Both the position numbers and the translations under genes were made by a program. The notes beneath the pieces were generated by a model. That model was not told where the DNA came from, searched no databases, and saw only the letters and a program-made list of their open reading frames with translations. Below, one piece after another: positions 10,141-22,100 of a DNA stretch of 64,000 bases (its first letter is position 1; each line of letters starts with the position of its first letter). The DNA is from Cricetomys ansorgei. Lineage: Eukaryota > Chordata > Mammalia > Rodentia > Nesomyidae. The stretch spans positions 71,352,501 through 71,416,500 of the forward strand of contig JAMJFZ010000199.1 in NCBI GenBank assembly GCA_026225945.1. Direction: 5' to 3'.

Positions 10141-12830
10141 ACCATACTCTTTTATCATGCTTTCCTTCCTAGAAAGCTTTGCAACTTGCAGAGAAAAGCC
10201 ACTCGCACTGATGTATGCTTCTGTCAACAGGGACCTCCAAGTGAGCTCTGCTAGGTCTACCCATGCTACTCCTTCCTCCATTGGCTCAGAGATCCTGAAA
10301 GCAAAGCCTTGCACAGGACAGTCCCTGTGCCATCCATTCTTGGGCCTCAGTCCTACGCAACTCTCCCGGCAACCTCAGTAGTCTTGCCTAGCAGAGACCC
10401 CAAATCTATCACTGTTCTCTGGATTCATGGTCTCATAAGAGTGTGGAACCTAGCTCATCCATATCAACTCTGTCCAAGCTGACCCCTGACCTCTATTAGA
10501 AGTGCCATGAGTATCCACTCGTGAGAATTGTTCTGACCAGGACCGGTAGGGGCTGTGTTGCAGACCTGCTGTGGCCTGTGTAGTCCGGAAATCTCTGAAC
10601 TTCACCCCAGGTTCAGCACGCAGCGAGGCCCTATGCGTGTCCCTGTGCTTGTGGTTGCTTGTCCTAGTGACAGGGCTGTGGCCCCCTGAGGGCTGGAGCC
10701 AGTAAAGCAGGGGGAACTATTCAGGGGGCCCCTGGGTGGGGTGATCTCAGTGGTGTGATTGTGAGTTTCAGGGAGGGGGCCTATGTGAGAGCCCAGAGGC
10801 AGTGCCAAGGGGAGGCTCCAGGTTACACAGCCGTGGGTGGGCACTTGTGACCCAGTTGACCTTGGACGGTCAAGAATGTGGGCAGCTCGGTCAGCAATCA
10901 TCCTTCCTGGCTACCCACTTACTCACCTGCCACGATGCAGGAATTTCATGTAAAAGGAGGTTGTGTGGCCACTGAGCTGCCAGAATCTATGGAATATGGG
11001 TAACAAAGCCTTTTAATCAGAGTAGGGGTGCCAGGGCTGAAGGGTCCTGCTGGGGAGGTTGTCCACCCTCATCTATGAGGTCCAGGCTCAGCATAGGACC
11101 CCTGACTCGGAGCAAATGAGAGAGGTGGGGGCTGCAATAAATAGGCCTCAGAACTTCCCCAGACTTAGCCCTCTCCTATCCCACCATGGGCAGCTACAGG
11201 AAGGCTTGTACAGAAGTTTGGTCTGGTTCTGACTTGGGCAACAAAAGAAACCAGAGGCCAGGTATCAGAGGCAGGGGTTACTGGAGTCCATCTTAGCTAC
11301 AGAGGTCCAAGGATGAGTGCGGAGAAGGGGAGAAGAGCATTCTAGACTAAGTACCCCATCTGGGCAAAGGCCCAGAGACTGGATGGGGCAGCTATTCCTA
11401 GGAACTTCATGGTCCCTTAAAGAGGCAGGGTAGGTAGGAGGGGGTGAGGTCCGCATGCCAGGTGTGGGCAGGCTTTGCTGGGACACACCCTTCCAGCCCG
11501 CTGAAACTTTCTCCAGGGACGCACACACTTGGTGCTTGGCCTGGGGTGGGGGCTGAGAAAAGAGAGCAGGCAGGACAGGGTGGGCCGTCGTAGGGTGTGA
11601 GGCAGACAAGCCTTCCTGGGAGAGGCGTCCACCAACCATCCACCCACAGTGCGTCTGTGGCCTGCCCTGGCCTGTCAGCCCGCCCATCTCACCCAATATT
11701 TTCCATGGAAAGTTCCCAAGGTAACAGCAACACAAACTCATGACAAAGATGAGACTAGGCAGGGGCAGGTTTTGGAGCAGGGTGGCGTGGTGGTGGTCAC
11801 AGGCTTCAGGTGGGTGGGTGGATGGGGCATGCTTGCTTTAGGCCCCAGGGACTCCCAGGTCAACCTCTATCAGCAGTGAGGGAGGATCTGAGACCAGTAC
11901 AGCCATGGGCAGGGGAGGGCTCTTGTTTGTTGAGCACAAAGTTCAATCCTTTGTAGAAGAATCAATGATGGTTGGGTAGAAGGTGGGAGGATAGGTTCAT
12001 GCAGGAGTCCATATTCCACTAAATCCACCAGGCTCCTCTGGAGGCCCCCTGAGCGTCTACATCTTTCTGCTCTTTTACCTAGTGGGGATTCCAGGCTAGA
12101 GGAAGGGCTAGTTCATTCCAGACTTAGGTAGGGGAATATGTGGCAAGTGTGAGGTTCTTGGAAGCAGAGCAGACCAGTCTGGGGAGCCAGGAAGTCTTGG
12201 GTGGGGGTTGTCTGAGTCCCGTGGAGTGGCCATGTGACTGGGAGAGGGTGTAGTCCAGGACTCCTTGGGTACCACAAAGCTGTGAGAAATTCCCGTGGCT
12301 CTAGTCCCCTCCCCAAGTGTGTATGATGGCCCCACTTCCTATAATTTCCAGCCACCAATGGCTGGCATCCATTGTAGCAACCCCCTTCTTTGACTTCCTA
12401 ACCCAAAGGGATCTCAGCCCTATGGTAGTATGAGTGACCTGTTTGGGGCCTGGATGGGGAAGTGAGCTCCTTGAAACCTCCTCCTGTACAGGAACTGAGG
12501 GGGGAGGGGCCAGAAACTCCAGCTAGAAGCCCCTTCCCCTTCGCAGCCCTTCCCCCACCCGCATGGCTGAGGATGGGCACTGGGTTTCCCAGGAAACTGT
12601 AGGAAAAAAAAGTGCTGGAGCCAGACTGGCTGGGGCTGGTGCGGCACTTGGGAGGGATAGGGTACACAGAGCTATTTCCCTCCAGTCCCCTAGGCCAGGC
12701 CAGTCTCCAGTCCTAGGGGGTGTCTCCAGCACCCGCCTTTGCAAGGGTTGCAAGGCCTGACTTGGTCTTCCAGCCCTTGTAGGGCTGCCCTTGCTGCCCT
12801 GGACACCCTGTAACCTGCTCAGCATCTACC
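10141..12830. other. Intergenic region 5' of the spectrin/GAR gene
   Basis: No protein-coding exon could be supported. A fragment around 11,300-11,400 ('aaaggcccagagactgg' context) resembles an ancient dispersed repeat. Promoter elements of the downstream gene probably lie in the last few hundred bases, but no clear TATA box or CpG island was seen. Confidence 0.4.
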
Positions 12831-15800
12831 ATGGGAAACCCAGCTTCAAGGCTTGGCTGCCTAGGGGAGAGGAGGAGCCGCACCAGCCCTAGGACCCACA
12901 CAAACCCCAGTACCCGAGGGGACCTCTCTCCATCTGCAGTTCCTCAGGGCCCACTTCCACCAGGGATCCCCTGGGTCTGGTGGGGCTCCTGTGCTGTCCA
13001 GGTGACAGAGATAACAGAGACAGTGGTGACAGAGACAGTGGTGACAGAAGCCGTGGAGATGGGGCCCTGCAGGCCAAGAGGACAGCCAGCCCAGGTGAGG
13101 CAGGACAGCTCTGGAGTGTGGGGAGTCTGAATGGAGGCCAGATGAGGTGAGTACGTCCTTCTTGCAGGCACCCCTAGCTCCCCTGGACATACTGTGCAGC
13201 TGGCTGGATGGAATGGAAGAACTTCAGGCCTCACAAGGACCCCTGGCTGCAGATGCCACTTTGGCTGCTTCCCAGCTACGAGAACAGGAGGTACAGTGCC
13301 AGGGGATAGGGACGAGTGGGGGTACTTTGTCCCCTGAGCCCCAGGTCAAGCCGCTGGCAAACAATGGTGGCCACCATGTGCTTGAACACAATAGAACTGG
13401 TCCCCCAGGGTGGGCTGAATGCATATTAATGTTAACAGTCCCATTGCCAGTGATCCTCCTTGATAAAAGGAGGGGGGCAGTGTGAGAGGATGGGCAGGGA
13501 CCCCAGAATCCTGCGTAAGCCCCTGACCTCACGTCTGGCAGCTGCTCCTGCGCCTGTTGAGGGAGCGTGCACCACACATGGAGCCAAGATTGCAAGAGGC
13601 TGGGAGCCCAGCAGAGCTGTGCACACAGTGGCACCGGCTGGTACAGCAGGCAGAGACCAGGTGAAGCCACAGGTGGGCCCATGAGGGTTCTAGGGCAGGA
13701 AGGCCACCACTGACACCTCCTCCATCTTTGCCCCAAGGTGGAGGCTCCTGGAACAGCTTGTCCCAGCAGCACAGAGTTTTGAAACAGCCTGCAAGGCTCT
13801 GCTGAAACAGCTGAGCCCAAGTGAACAGCTGCTGACTGAGCTACCGCTGGGGCCCAGGTGCCTTGAGGAATCTTTGCAGTCCCTCCAGGTATGGCCCAGG
13901 CTTGGGGTGGGAGTCCGTGTGCCGTCACAGGCTCAGTGTCTTGTGTTTGGTCACAGGAGGTGTGCGAGGGGGTTGTGGCATGTGCCAAGGACCTGGAAAG
14001 GGTTTTGGAGACTGGCCGGAGGCTGGCAGAGCTACTCACAGGTAAATGGACCTCAGCCCACTCAGTTGGCCACTCACCCCAGCTAAAATGTATTCAGGGC
14101 TCATATTTTGGGGTCACAGAAAAGACTGCCCTTACCCCAGCATAGACATCTGTATCATTTCCAAGGTACAAGTACCAGGCCCCAAGTCCAAGGCCTTAAT
14201 ATCTTTGTCCTGGTTGATGGTTCCCACGGACCCTTCTAATGCCCTCGTCCCTGTGACTGGTCTCCCGGTTCCCCTTTAATGTCAGTGTTTCCTCCTGGCT
14301 TCTTGCCTCTGGCTGCAGGTGACCAAGCTCAGCTGGTGCGACAGCAGCTGGATCAATTCCAGGAACGTGTGAGGCTGACTGAGTCACAAGTGGCCTGTGC
14401 CCAACAGAAGCTGCTCTATGGTCCAAGGACAGGGTTCTCCAAACCCTCAACACCAGCAGGCCTGGAGGTCCAGCTTGAACTGGAGCGGTCTGCTTCAGCA
14501 CATCCAGGGCTCAAGGATCAGCAGCAGGTGTTTGTACACCCTTGACTACACAAAAGAACCCCCTACCCCAACATACTTCACTCCCTCTGAGAGTCTGCAG
14601 CCCACTGTACCAGGGAGCTAGAGTGGCCGGAAGTACATAGCAAGGGCTTTCTGTCCCAGGCCAGGGCTGTCTAGAACAATGCCGGTTTCCTCCTGTAGCT
14701 GAGTATGCGGCTGTCCCAGCTGGCAGAGCGGCTCGAACAGCTGGCACAGTGGGCAGAGACTTCTAGTCAGGCGACAGCACCCACAGTGACCATCTGGGAA
14801 CAGAGCCTCTCATCAGGTACACCAGGGCCTTGGGGGTACCTGGGAGCGTTTGGGAGGTCACTGCCAGGCCTGCTTAAGAAGCCCAGGTGGAGTGAGTGTG
14901 AGGGTCTGGCCAAGGCTGGGTTCTCAGGTGGTCATATCTCTCCCTAGCCATGCTTCAGGCAGACACGAAGCCCCTGGAAGGACACTGGTCAGAGACTCGA
15001 GAGCAAGACACTGGGCTAAATGCCATATGGGAGCCAGCTGTGCAGATCTTGTGCGGCCTGGCAGAGCAGGCAGCCACCAAGGAGGAGCAGAGGCCTGAGG
15101 GTGACTGGAACTCAGCCTTGCAGGTGCCTTGAAAAACTAGGGGGAGGAAGGTCTCCCCAAGAGTTCCTTAGGAGGAGAGGCGGCCACAGGGACACTGGAC
15201 GATTAGGACACTCTGAGGATGAACTGTTGTTTGCTGGTAGAACTGAGGAAGACTCTGGGAGTGAAGAGACTGTAGCATCGGGGAACAGAAGTGGGGGCAG
15301 CAGAGCCAGTGGGAGGGATCTCTGGTGATGACTTCATGGCTCAGCTCCCAGCTTCTGACAGTCACAAATCTCCATTTAAGGCTAGTGCTCTCCCAGTGGG
15401 GTCAGAGCTTGAGCTCAGACCAGCCCTGACTGGTAGGCGAGAACAGCTTCTCTTTGGCCAGCACTGTCAAGCCTCTCAGCTGTACGGGCAGGGGTAGGGG
15501 CTGACGCACCTACACACCTTTTCTAGCAAGTAAAGAGTCCTTAATGAAGGTCAAAACATTGCTATGAGTGAGTCCCATTTGCTCAACAGCTGGAAAGAAA
15601 ATAGGTCAGGAGCAAGACAGAAATTTACTCACTTCTGATACATTGTCTGAGACTGTCCAGCATTTATTGTAACAAAGAGTCGAGAGTCTGGCCCTCCTTT
15701 CTGTAACACAGGAGTGGCTGGGATGCACGAGACCCTTCTTGAGGTTTGCTGTCCTCCTGGAAGCTCTAGGTTCCTTCGCTCATTTTCAGATTCCTCACTC

Positions 15801-18729
15801 ATTCTTGGGACTCCGAGGGTTTCCTGGGCCACTGGTTGTATGTGTGTGCACACACGTGTGTGGAGCACCCACAGAGACTAGAAGGCATCTGAGCTGGAGT
15901 TACAGGCAGGTGTGAGTTGCCTGACCTACCTACTGGATACTGAGCTAGGTCTTCTGCAAGACTAGCACATGCTCTTAACTGCTGAGCTATCTCTCCAGCC
16001 CACCACATTGTTTTATGAGTCAGAGTCTCTCTCCCTGAACCTAAACCTCTTATTTGTCTAGACTGGCTGGCCATCAAGTCCCAAGGATCTTACCTCTGTG
16101 TCCCTACTGCTGGGATTACTGGCATGGCTCCACATTGATTTGTTTTGTTTGTTTCTTTGTTTGTTCTTTGTTTGTTTTACATAGATTCTAGGGATCAAAT
16201 TCATATCCTCATGCTTTGCAGCAAACACTTGATCAACTCACTGAGCTGTCTTCCGGTCCCCTTCTTTTTAAGGGCAGCAGGCATATTGGTGCCCACATTC
16301 CGCTGTGAGCTCACCCTTCAGTTAGTTATACATGCAGCTGTGTCTTTCTGAGCAAAGGCTGGGACTTCAACATGGGAATGGGTGGTGGGTGGTGAACATG
16401 ATTCACCTACAGGGAGGATCTTGCTGGCTTTCTTCACCTTGCCCTGACCACACACACACAATGCTGGGGGCGACTGCCCTCCTCCCACCGAAGAGGTCTA
16501 GGGGTAGAAGGGCAGGGCCAGCATGCGTGACCCTCTTGCTGATGTTATGGCAGAGTGAGGCGTAGAGTGATTGGAGTAAGAAAGAGAGCTCAAGATGTGA
16601 GGTACATGGAGGAGAAAAGATTTCACCCTTCTGCTTTTGCCACCTGGAGAACCAGCAGTACCCCCAGGCTATTCTGCTGACAGGAGTCCCTGTGCGGACA
16701 GGAAACCCTAGCAGTGTCGTGGCTAAGGAGGAGAGGGGAGACTGTCTATGCGAGCACCTGCCACTTGGGCCTGCTGATGGATCTGCTGGGCTGCCAGTCT
16801 GCCATGTCTAGCTCCTCCTGTGAGAGGTGAGCCTGCTTGCAAGCTGTCCTCACTCCCCTCACACTGGCCCTCTACCCTGCTCACCTCTGTCCACCTCTTC
16901 TCCAGGATACACACTCTGGAAGGGATGCAGCTGCTTGTGGGCCACCTTGTAGAGGAGCTGGCCTTGTGCCCCCATATGCTGAGCCAGGCTGAACCCTCGA
17001 GGACCAAGGTAGGACCAGTGGCCAGAGGCTTTGGCCTGCACAATAACTGTGGACCAATCCAGGGTTAGCCCAGTGCCCTGGACCCACTGTCTTTGGGCCA
17101 CACCCTTTGTGAGACCATTTGACCTCTAGGAGAGCTGAGGGACCTAAAGTGCTGGGCAGGACCGCTCTGGTGGATGGGGGCATTGGCTCGGGAGAGGAGG
17201 TAGAGTGGTATGCAGTTTTAGGTATGGGGTCCTCCAGTTCCCTGACATTGTTCCCTAATACATAGGTGGTATACACCCATAGCTGGGTGCTGGAGGAGCT
17301 GCCTGGGGCCCTGAGCCTAAAGAACTGGACTCAAGCCCCAAGGGAAGTACTGACTCTGAGGCCGCCTGTGCATCTGGGGAGTGGAACTAAGGCTTGCCTC
17401 CTGGGGAAGATTCCAGAAGAACTCAGCAGGAGGCTGTGGTGGGCAGAGGTCATCATGGAGAACTGGAGTCACAGGAAGCCAAAGCACAGCAAAAGGAACC
17501 AGGAGGAAAGGGACCAGCGGGTACAACTGAAACAGGGCCGCCAAGAACAGGTAAGGGAACACAGGTACACACACTGTCCACTCTTGGGCTCATGAGAGGG
17601 ATTTGGCCTCAGCTCACAGCAAGAGGCCAGCCTCCACCTGGGTCTTGTGGGGACACTACCCATATTGCCTTGGTCATAGAATAAAGTGGTCTGGGGTGTG
17701 CCTCACACCCCAAGCCACAGGCAGCACTGAAACATTTCCCAGTAGGACCTTGTGGACAGCTTCCTGGCAGCCAGGGAGCAGGACAGGGATGGACAAGGCT
17801 GGCCTGGCCATACCTGGGGGAAATGTGGGCCTGACCACAAGCTCCCCACCGTGTTGGAGTCAGGGCTCCCCAATGGCCAGAAGCAGCCGCACAGCCTGGC
17901 CAGGGCAAGGAACACGGAAAGGACAAGTGCACCAGTGGCCAGAGGCAGGCCCAAGGTCCAGGGAGCCTCGGTGAGCAGGTGTGAGTGTGGGCCTGTAACA
18001 GTGGGGAGGACAGAGCCTCAGGAACTGCTCCCAACCCCCACCCACATAGAAGTCCTGACACACTTGTGCCCTGCAGGCAGCACGAGGCACCCTGATGGTC
18101 CGAGTTGGAGGTGGCTGGGCAGCTCTGGATGAATTTCTGGTCAAAAACGACCCAGTCAGAGGTGAGAGCTGGGGTAGGAAGAGACATGTAAGTCATCAGA
18201 GCCAGGGGGTGAGTCGTTAGGAAAGGTTTGGTATCCATTTTGGCTGGGCAACCTGGGATCTCTGAGCAGCACAGGGGAGGACCAGCCAGAAGATCCATGA
18301 AAGGTTCCTGTACTGGACATCCAGTGTGCCAGCCCCTGAAGTCCTCACCCTGAGGCTCTGGACCTCCATCCAAATGGGCTCTAGCAGACCCCAGTCTCAG
18401 AAGGTGAGAGCTGGGATGGGCTTCAGAGCCAGGTCCTCCGGGTGGGCTGAGGACCTTTTTTGGGGCCGGGTGGAGGAACTCGGTCATTGGGGTGAGGCCT
18501 GGCCACCCCTCCCAGACAGGCCTGTCAATTGGCAAAGAACACAGAGACCCCAGCTCCTACAAGGTCAAAGCCTCGGAGCAGCTCAATGAGGAGACCCAGT
18601 GAAGACACCAAGATCCAGCAGACAGGGACAGGAAATGGCAGCAGCGCAGGATCAAGGACTCAGCAGGAGCTGAGAGGACAAGGTCCCAGCACACAGGGCA
18701 GCCTTGTGGCTCTCACTCTCAAGGAATAA
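12831..18729 (+). CDS. Spectrin-repeat and partial GAS2-domain protein (orphan spectraplakin-like)
   Basis: I reconstruct 15 coding segments with matching phases and GT/AG junctions: 12831-13094, 13168-13290, 13542-13660, 13738-13888, 13957-14041, 14319-14527, 14699-14816, 14948-15123, 16684-16826, 16906-17008, 17266-17550, 17746-17970, 18077-18161, 18270-18403, 18520-18729. They sum to 809 codons plus stop. Residues about 89-360 form two to three spectrin-like helical repeats; the opening LDILCSWLDGMEELQASQGP resembles MACF1/dystonin repeats. Residues about 674-695 contain MVRVGGGWAALDEFLVKNDP, the hallmark end of the GAS2-related microtubule-binding domain, followed by a basic GRTS tail. 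EF-hands, actin-binding domain and plakin domain are absent. The start is chosen for its good Kozak context (accATGG); segment 1 may instead be two pieces, with an acceptor at 13001, and upstream exons cannot be excluded. The gene lies immediately 5' of epiplakin in the same orientation. It may be the orthologue of an uncharacterised rodent locus; no symbol is assigned. Confidence 0.75.
13002..13094 (+). other. Val-Thr-Glu repeat segment of the spectrin/GAR gene
   Basis: This 31-codon stretch has an acceptor-like tract just before it (gtgctgtccag), a strong donor after it (CAG/gtgagg) and phase 0 at both ends. It encodes ITETVVTETVVTEAVE, a short acidic repeat produced by a 15-bp DNA repeat (gtgacagagacagtg). 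The frame is also open upstream to ATG 12831, so either this is a separate internal exon or it is the end of the first coding exon. Confidence 0.5.
15835..16002 (-). repeat. B2/B3 SINE, antisense
   Basis: 'cacagagactagaaggc', 'ggagttacaggcaggtg' and 'tgctgagctatctctcc' mark a reverse-complemented B3-type element in an intron. Confidence 0.7.
16015..16262 (-). repeat. SINE remnants, B1/B4-like
   Basis: 'ctgggattactggcatgg' suggests a reverse B1-type element. 'tagggatcaaattcatat' followed by 'ctgagctgtcttccgg' suggests a reversed tRNA-derived (ID/B4) head. Both are strongly diverged. Confidence 0.35.
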
Positions 18730-18730
18730 A
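18725..18730 (+). terminator. AATAAA polyadenylation signal overlapping the stop codon
   Basis: The stop codon TAA of the spectrin/GAR gene (18727-18729) lies inside AATAAA (18725-18730), so 3' cleavage would occur about 10-30 bases after the stop and the 3' UTR would be nearly absent. A GT/T-rich downstream element ('ctggtgggtctttattt') follows at about 18,757-18,775. No second AATAAA was noticed in the next few hundred bases. Confidence 0.65.
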
Positions 18731-19020
18731 GAGGAGTTTGGGGAACTGAAACTCTCTCTGGTGGGTCTTTATTTCCCTTGCAAACTCCATTCAAAAGCCA
18801 CAGGGCAGAAGCAAGTTGCTCCCCGCCCCCACCCAGTGCCTGCCAGCATTCTTTTTCAGTGACTCGCCCTTGGAAGGGAGGAAGGGAGGGACTTTGCAAG
18901 GCAGCAGCCTCTCCTACTTGGGGTGCTCAGAGGTAGCCCTGCCCCATGTCATAGTTTGCGCTCCTGCCCACTCCACCTGTCTTGTGGGAGCCCAACCTGG
19001 CCTCGGCCTCGGCCCCGCCT
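18731..19020. other. Short spacer between spectrin/GAR gene and candidate epiplakin promoter
   Basis: About 300 bp with no coding signal. It becomes GC-rich toward 19,000 and includes 'ctcggcctcggccccgcc'. Confidence 0.5.
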
Positions 19021-19162
19021 ACCGCCCTCAACGGGGGAAGGGACTCGGGTCACCATAGGGAGGGGCCAAGCAGATTTAAATGCTCGTGGCGCGGGGCTGG
19101 GTGCGGAGGGAGCCAAGGGAGCCGAGAGACCTTGGACGCTGCACCAGCTCTTATCACAGCAG
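19010..19162 (+). promoter_or_regulatory. Candidate Eppk1 promoter and non-coding first exon
   Basis: A GC-rich segment with a GC-box-like 'ggccccgcc' precedes a TATA-like TTTAAAT (19075-19081). About 25-30 bp further on comes a GC-rich leader ending in CACAGCAG/gtgggg, a plausible splice donor at 19162/19163. Mammalian epiplakin genes are known to have a non-coding first exon and one giant coding exon. A donor here would splice to the acceptor at 25415 over an intron of about 6.25 kb. The link to Eppk1 is inference from position and orientation. Confidence 0.4.
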
Positions 19163-22100
19163 GTGGGGAAATAAGGGCAGGTTGGGCAAACGAAACCGAA
19201 ACACCTGTGGGAGCCAGAGGCCAGTGGCCGCCGGTGGACGTAGTGAAGGACCCAGGGGCCCAGTGTTCTGGACCTCATTTACCACCGTGGGTAGTCTGAG
19301 CTAAGGGCTGGAGGTGGAGAGCTCTTGGGATGGGTGGGGAAACTGAGGCCCCTGCCAGGCTGCTGTGCAGCTGGGGGAAGGGTGTCTACTGGTTTCCAAC
19401 AGAATATGTGGTGTGCCGTTTGGCCCTGCTGGTGGGGTACTCCTGTCTTTCCTCTTACAAGAAGTGGGGTTAGTGGTGAGAAATCCTATCACCAAGCCAA
19501 TCAGGCTGCCTGACCAAGAGGCAGCCCTGATTGGGTAAGGGAGGCGGGGCTGACCCAAGGAGGAGCTACCAGCTGTCCAGGGTGAGCAGCCACAGGAATG
19601 GCCCGGTGGGTGGTATCAGGACCCTTGAGAAGAAGAGGAAGGGGGTGGGGCTGCTCCCCTACCCCCACTCGCTTATCATGCCAAGCTTGTGTGGGGTCGT
19701 TGACTTATGTTTTTGGGGCAAAGTGCAGCTAAGCCCTCATTCATGAAGCTCACAATGGGGCAGAGTTCCAAGTTTTCTGTCTCCATGTGCACTGGGCAGA
19801 GTCTGCCTGGCCTCCTGGTTCTGTTCTGATCTCGCTCAGTGCAGCCACAGCAGCAGCGGGCCCTTGTGCCCATCCTTGTCGCAGCCTGGGGGGAGGGGCC
19901 CGGCCCACCCTTCCATGTGGTGACAGATGGTGTCCAGTGCTTCAGGAATGCTGACCCACCTGATTCAGAAATGACCCTCTTTCCTCTTGGCACCTAGGGC
20001 AGCCTGTGGTAGGCCTCTAGGGAGGCAGGGAGGACTTCATTTCTCTTAGGTCTCTTTGTCGGGGGAGTGTGTGCTGCCTGCCTTTCCCCAGCTCCTTCAT
20101 GACTTACTTATGCTGCTTATGCTTACTTGTTCTTACTTACGCTGCTGTCCTGGACCTGGGATCCTCATTCTGTACATTGATCTAAACTGCCTGTGTCACC
20201 TGCCCTCCTTCATGGAACTTTGTATACTCCTCGAGCACCCCAAATTCTTGACTCATGTGTCTGGTTGTCTTCCCAGGCAACCACTGCAGATGCCAAGTGT
20301 CTACTCCTCTACCCTTGTAAGAAGGGGCAGGGCCCAGGGAGAGTCATACCAGGTCCAAGGTCACCCACAAGCCAACAGGGAGTGGCTGCCAACCACAGGC
20401 TGCATCTCACACACCAGACCTCAGTCTCTTAGCCCCACCCCTTCCCCAGAGTCCCTGCTTTCTGGATCTTTGTCAGTGGCTTCCTACCCTGAATCTCCTC
20501 TTTGTTCAGGGAACTTGAGCCACTTGCTTAAGCTTGTATTGGCTTCTCACTCAGGCCTTGCCCTTCTGCACAAAGCATGCTTGTCGGAGCTGGCTGTCCA
20601 TGTCCAGGTCAGGAGCCACTCAAGAACATGCCCTTCTGGCAGTCTCTGGCTCTGCTGTTGTCCCAAGGCTCTGTGTCCTATCTTTGCCTGGCAGTGAACT
20701 GCTTGTCCTGGATCCCCACCCTCATCCAGCCATATGTCAAGGGACAGGTACCCAGCCTCTACCACCTAGGGCCTCTCCCCTGTGCTCTTCTCTGTCCTGG
20801 GCAGTATCATGCATGGTTTCCTAGGGCTCGGTGTGGTGTAGGTGGGTGATGTTGGGAATCAGAGTCTGGGATGAGTCATTAGGGGTGGTCTTAAGACACA
20901 GCCATTGAAGGAACAGGAGGCTGGTCTGCCATGCCGTCTAACCTGTCCCTGAAAATAGGCACGTCTGGGCAGCCCTGTGTCTACTGCAGTCATACTATAC
21001 TTCAGAACCAGTCTCTAGGATGCCATTGGGTGACTTCTTGTGGAAGTTCAGGAGGAGAAGGTCTGTGGGATAGACCTGATCTTGTTGTAGTGGTTTTCAG
21101 GTCACACTGGGCATTTATTTGCTAGCTCTTCCAGTCATCTAAAAAATACCATTGACACACTATACGCTGTTGGCTGCAGTCACTTGGCATGACCAGACCC
21201 TTTTCCCTGGGCGTCTTCTCTTTGGCCAGAGTAGCTATGCACTCTTATTTACTGTCAGTTGCCACGTAGCTACAAGGACTTCTATATCTATGATGTGGTG
21301 GTCCCTCTCCCCCTCCCAGTCAGGGCTGCCCTCACAAATGTTTCTTCTATGGACTCTGGGACTCACTGTCTCAGAGTGTAGACCACTGCTCCCCGGCCTT
21401 GTTTCCTGGGCCTGAGTAGCTCTTCTGGGATCCAGCACTATGGGAAAGCCATGTTTTAGAATAGAAATACTAAGTCCTTCAGATGGTGCCAGACTACAGG
21501 GTGTCACCTGGGAGCAGAAGTGTAGGCTGTGCCTTTAGCAGTGCCCAGCACGCTAGCTGCCAGCAGCTTCTGTTGGGCAGTGAAAGGGGTCATGGTCAAC
21601 TGCTGACATCTTGGCCTTCCTCCAGTAGACCTCATCCTCCATGGCCAAGGAATTTCTTAGTTTGTTCTTCCCAAAGACATGAGACAACCCCAAGTAGCCC
21701 CATGGCCCCACCAAGCTGATACAAGACCCCAGGAACTCTCAGGCTCTAGGAACTAGTGGGTATTCCTAGGATCCACGTCACTGTCGAAACATGGTCAATG
21801 AGTGGCTGACCAGACCTCTCCTCCAGAAGGGTTGGGCTGCCCTTGCTTTCTTCCTTGCACCTGTTTCACTTGAGATCCGTCCTTGCCCAGGAGTTGGAGG
21901 CACAGCTTTCCACGGGCTCCAGAGTCTGCCTGGAGACCGGTAATGGGTTATACCTCCAAGGTCCTTACCACTGTGTCTGTCCTCTGTTCTGGGAAAACCC
22001 TTCCCTGGCCAACTTGATTCTTACCCCACCCCTGCAACCCTCTTGGGTTGGTTCCTGACATTTTTTGTGGGAGACACGAGGCATTGACCCCTTGTAGGGG

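Larger units (their letters stand above)
15124..16683 (+). other. Largest intron of the spectrin/GAR gene, with SINEs
   Basis: This lies between the donor at 15124 (CAG/gtgcct) and the acceptor at 16683 (ctgacag). It contains SINE remnants at about 15,835-16,260. No extra exon in phase 0 was convincing within it. Confidence 0.6.

Noticed and set aside
18520..18589. Alternative ending of the spectrin/GAR gene through an acceptor at 18515 with a stop at 18589
   Set aside because: An exon at 18270-18403 continues the GAS2 tail (GRTS) in correct phase and then joins 18520 in phase 0, reaching a stop next to AATAAA; the alternative skips this conserved exon.
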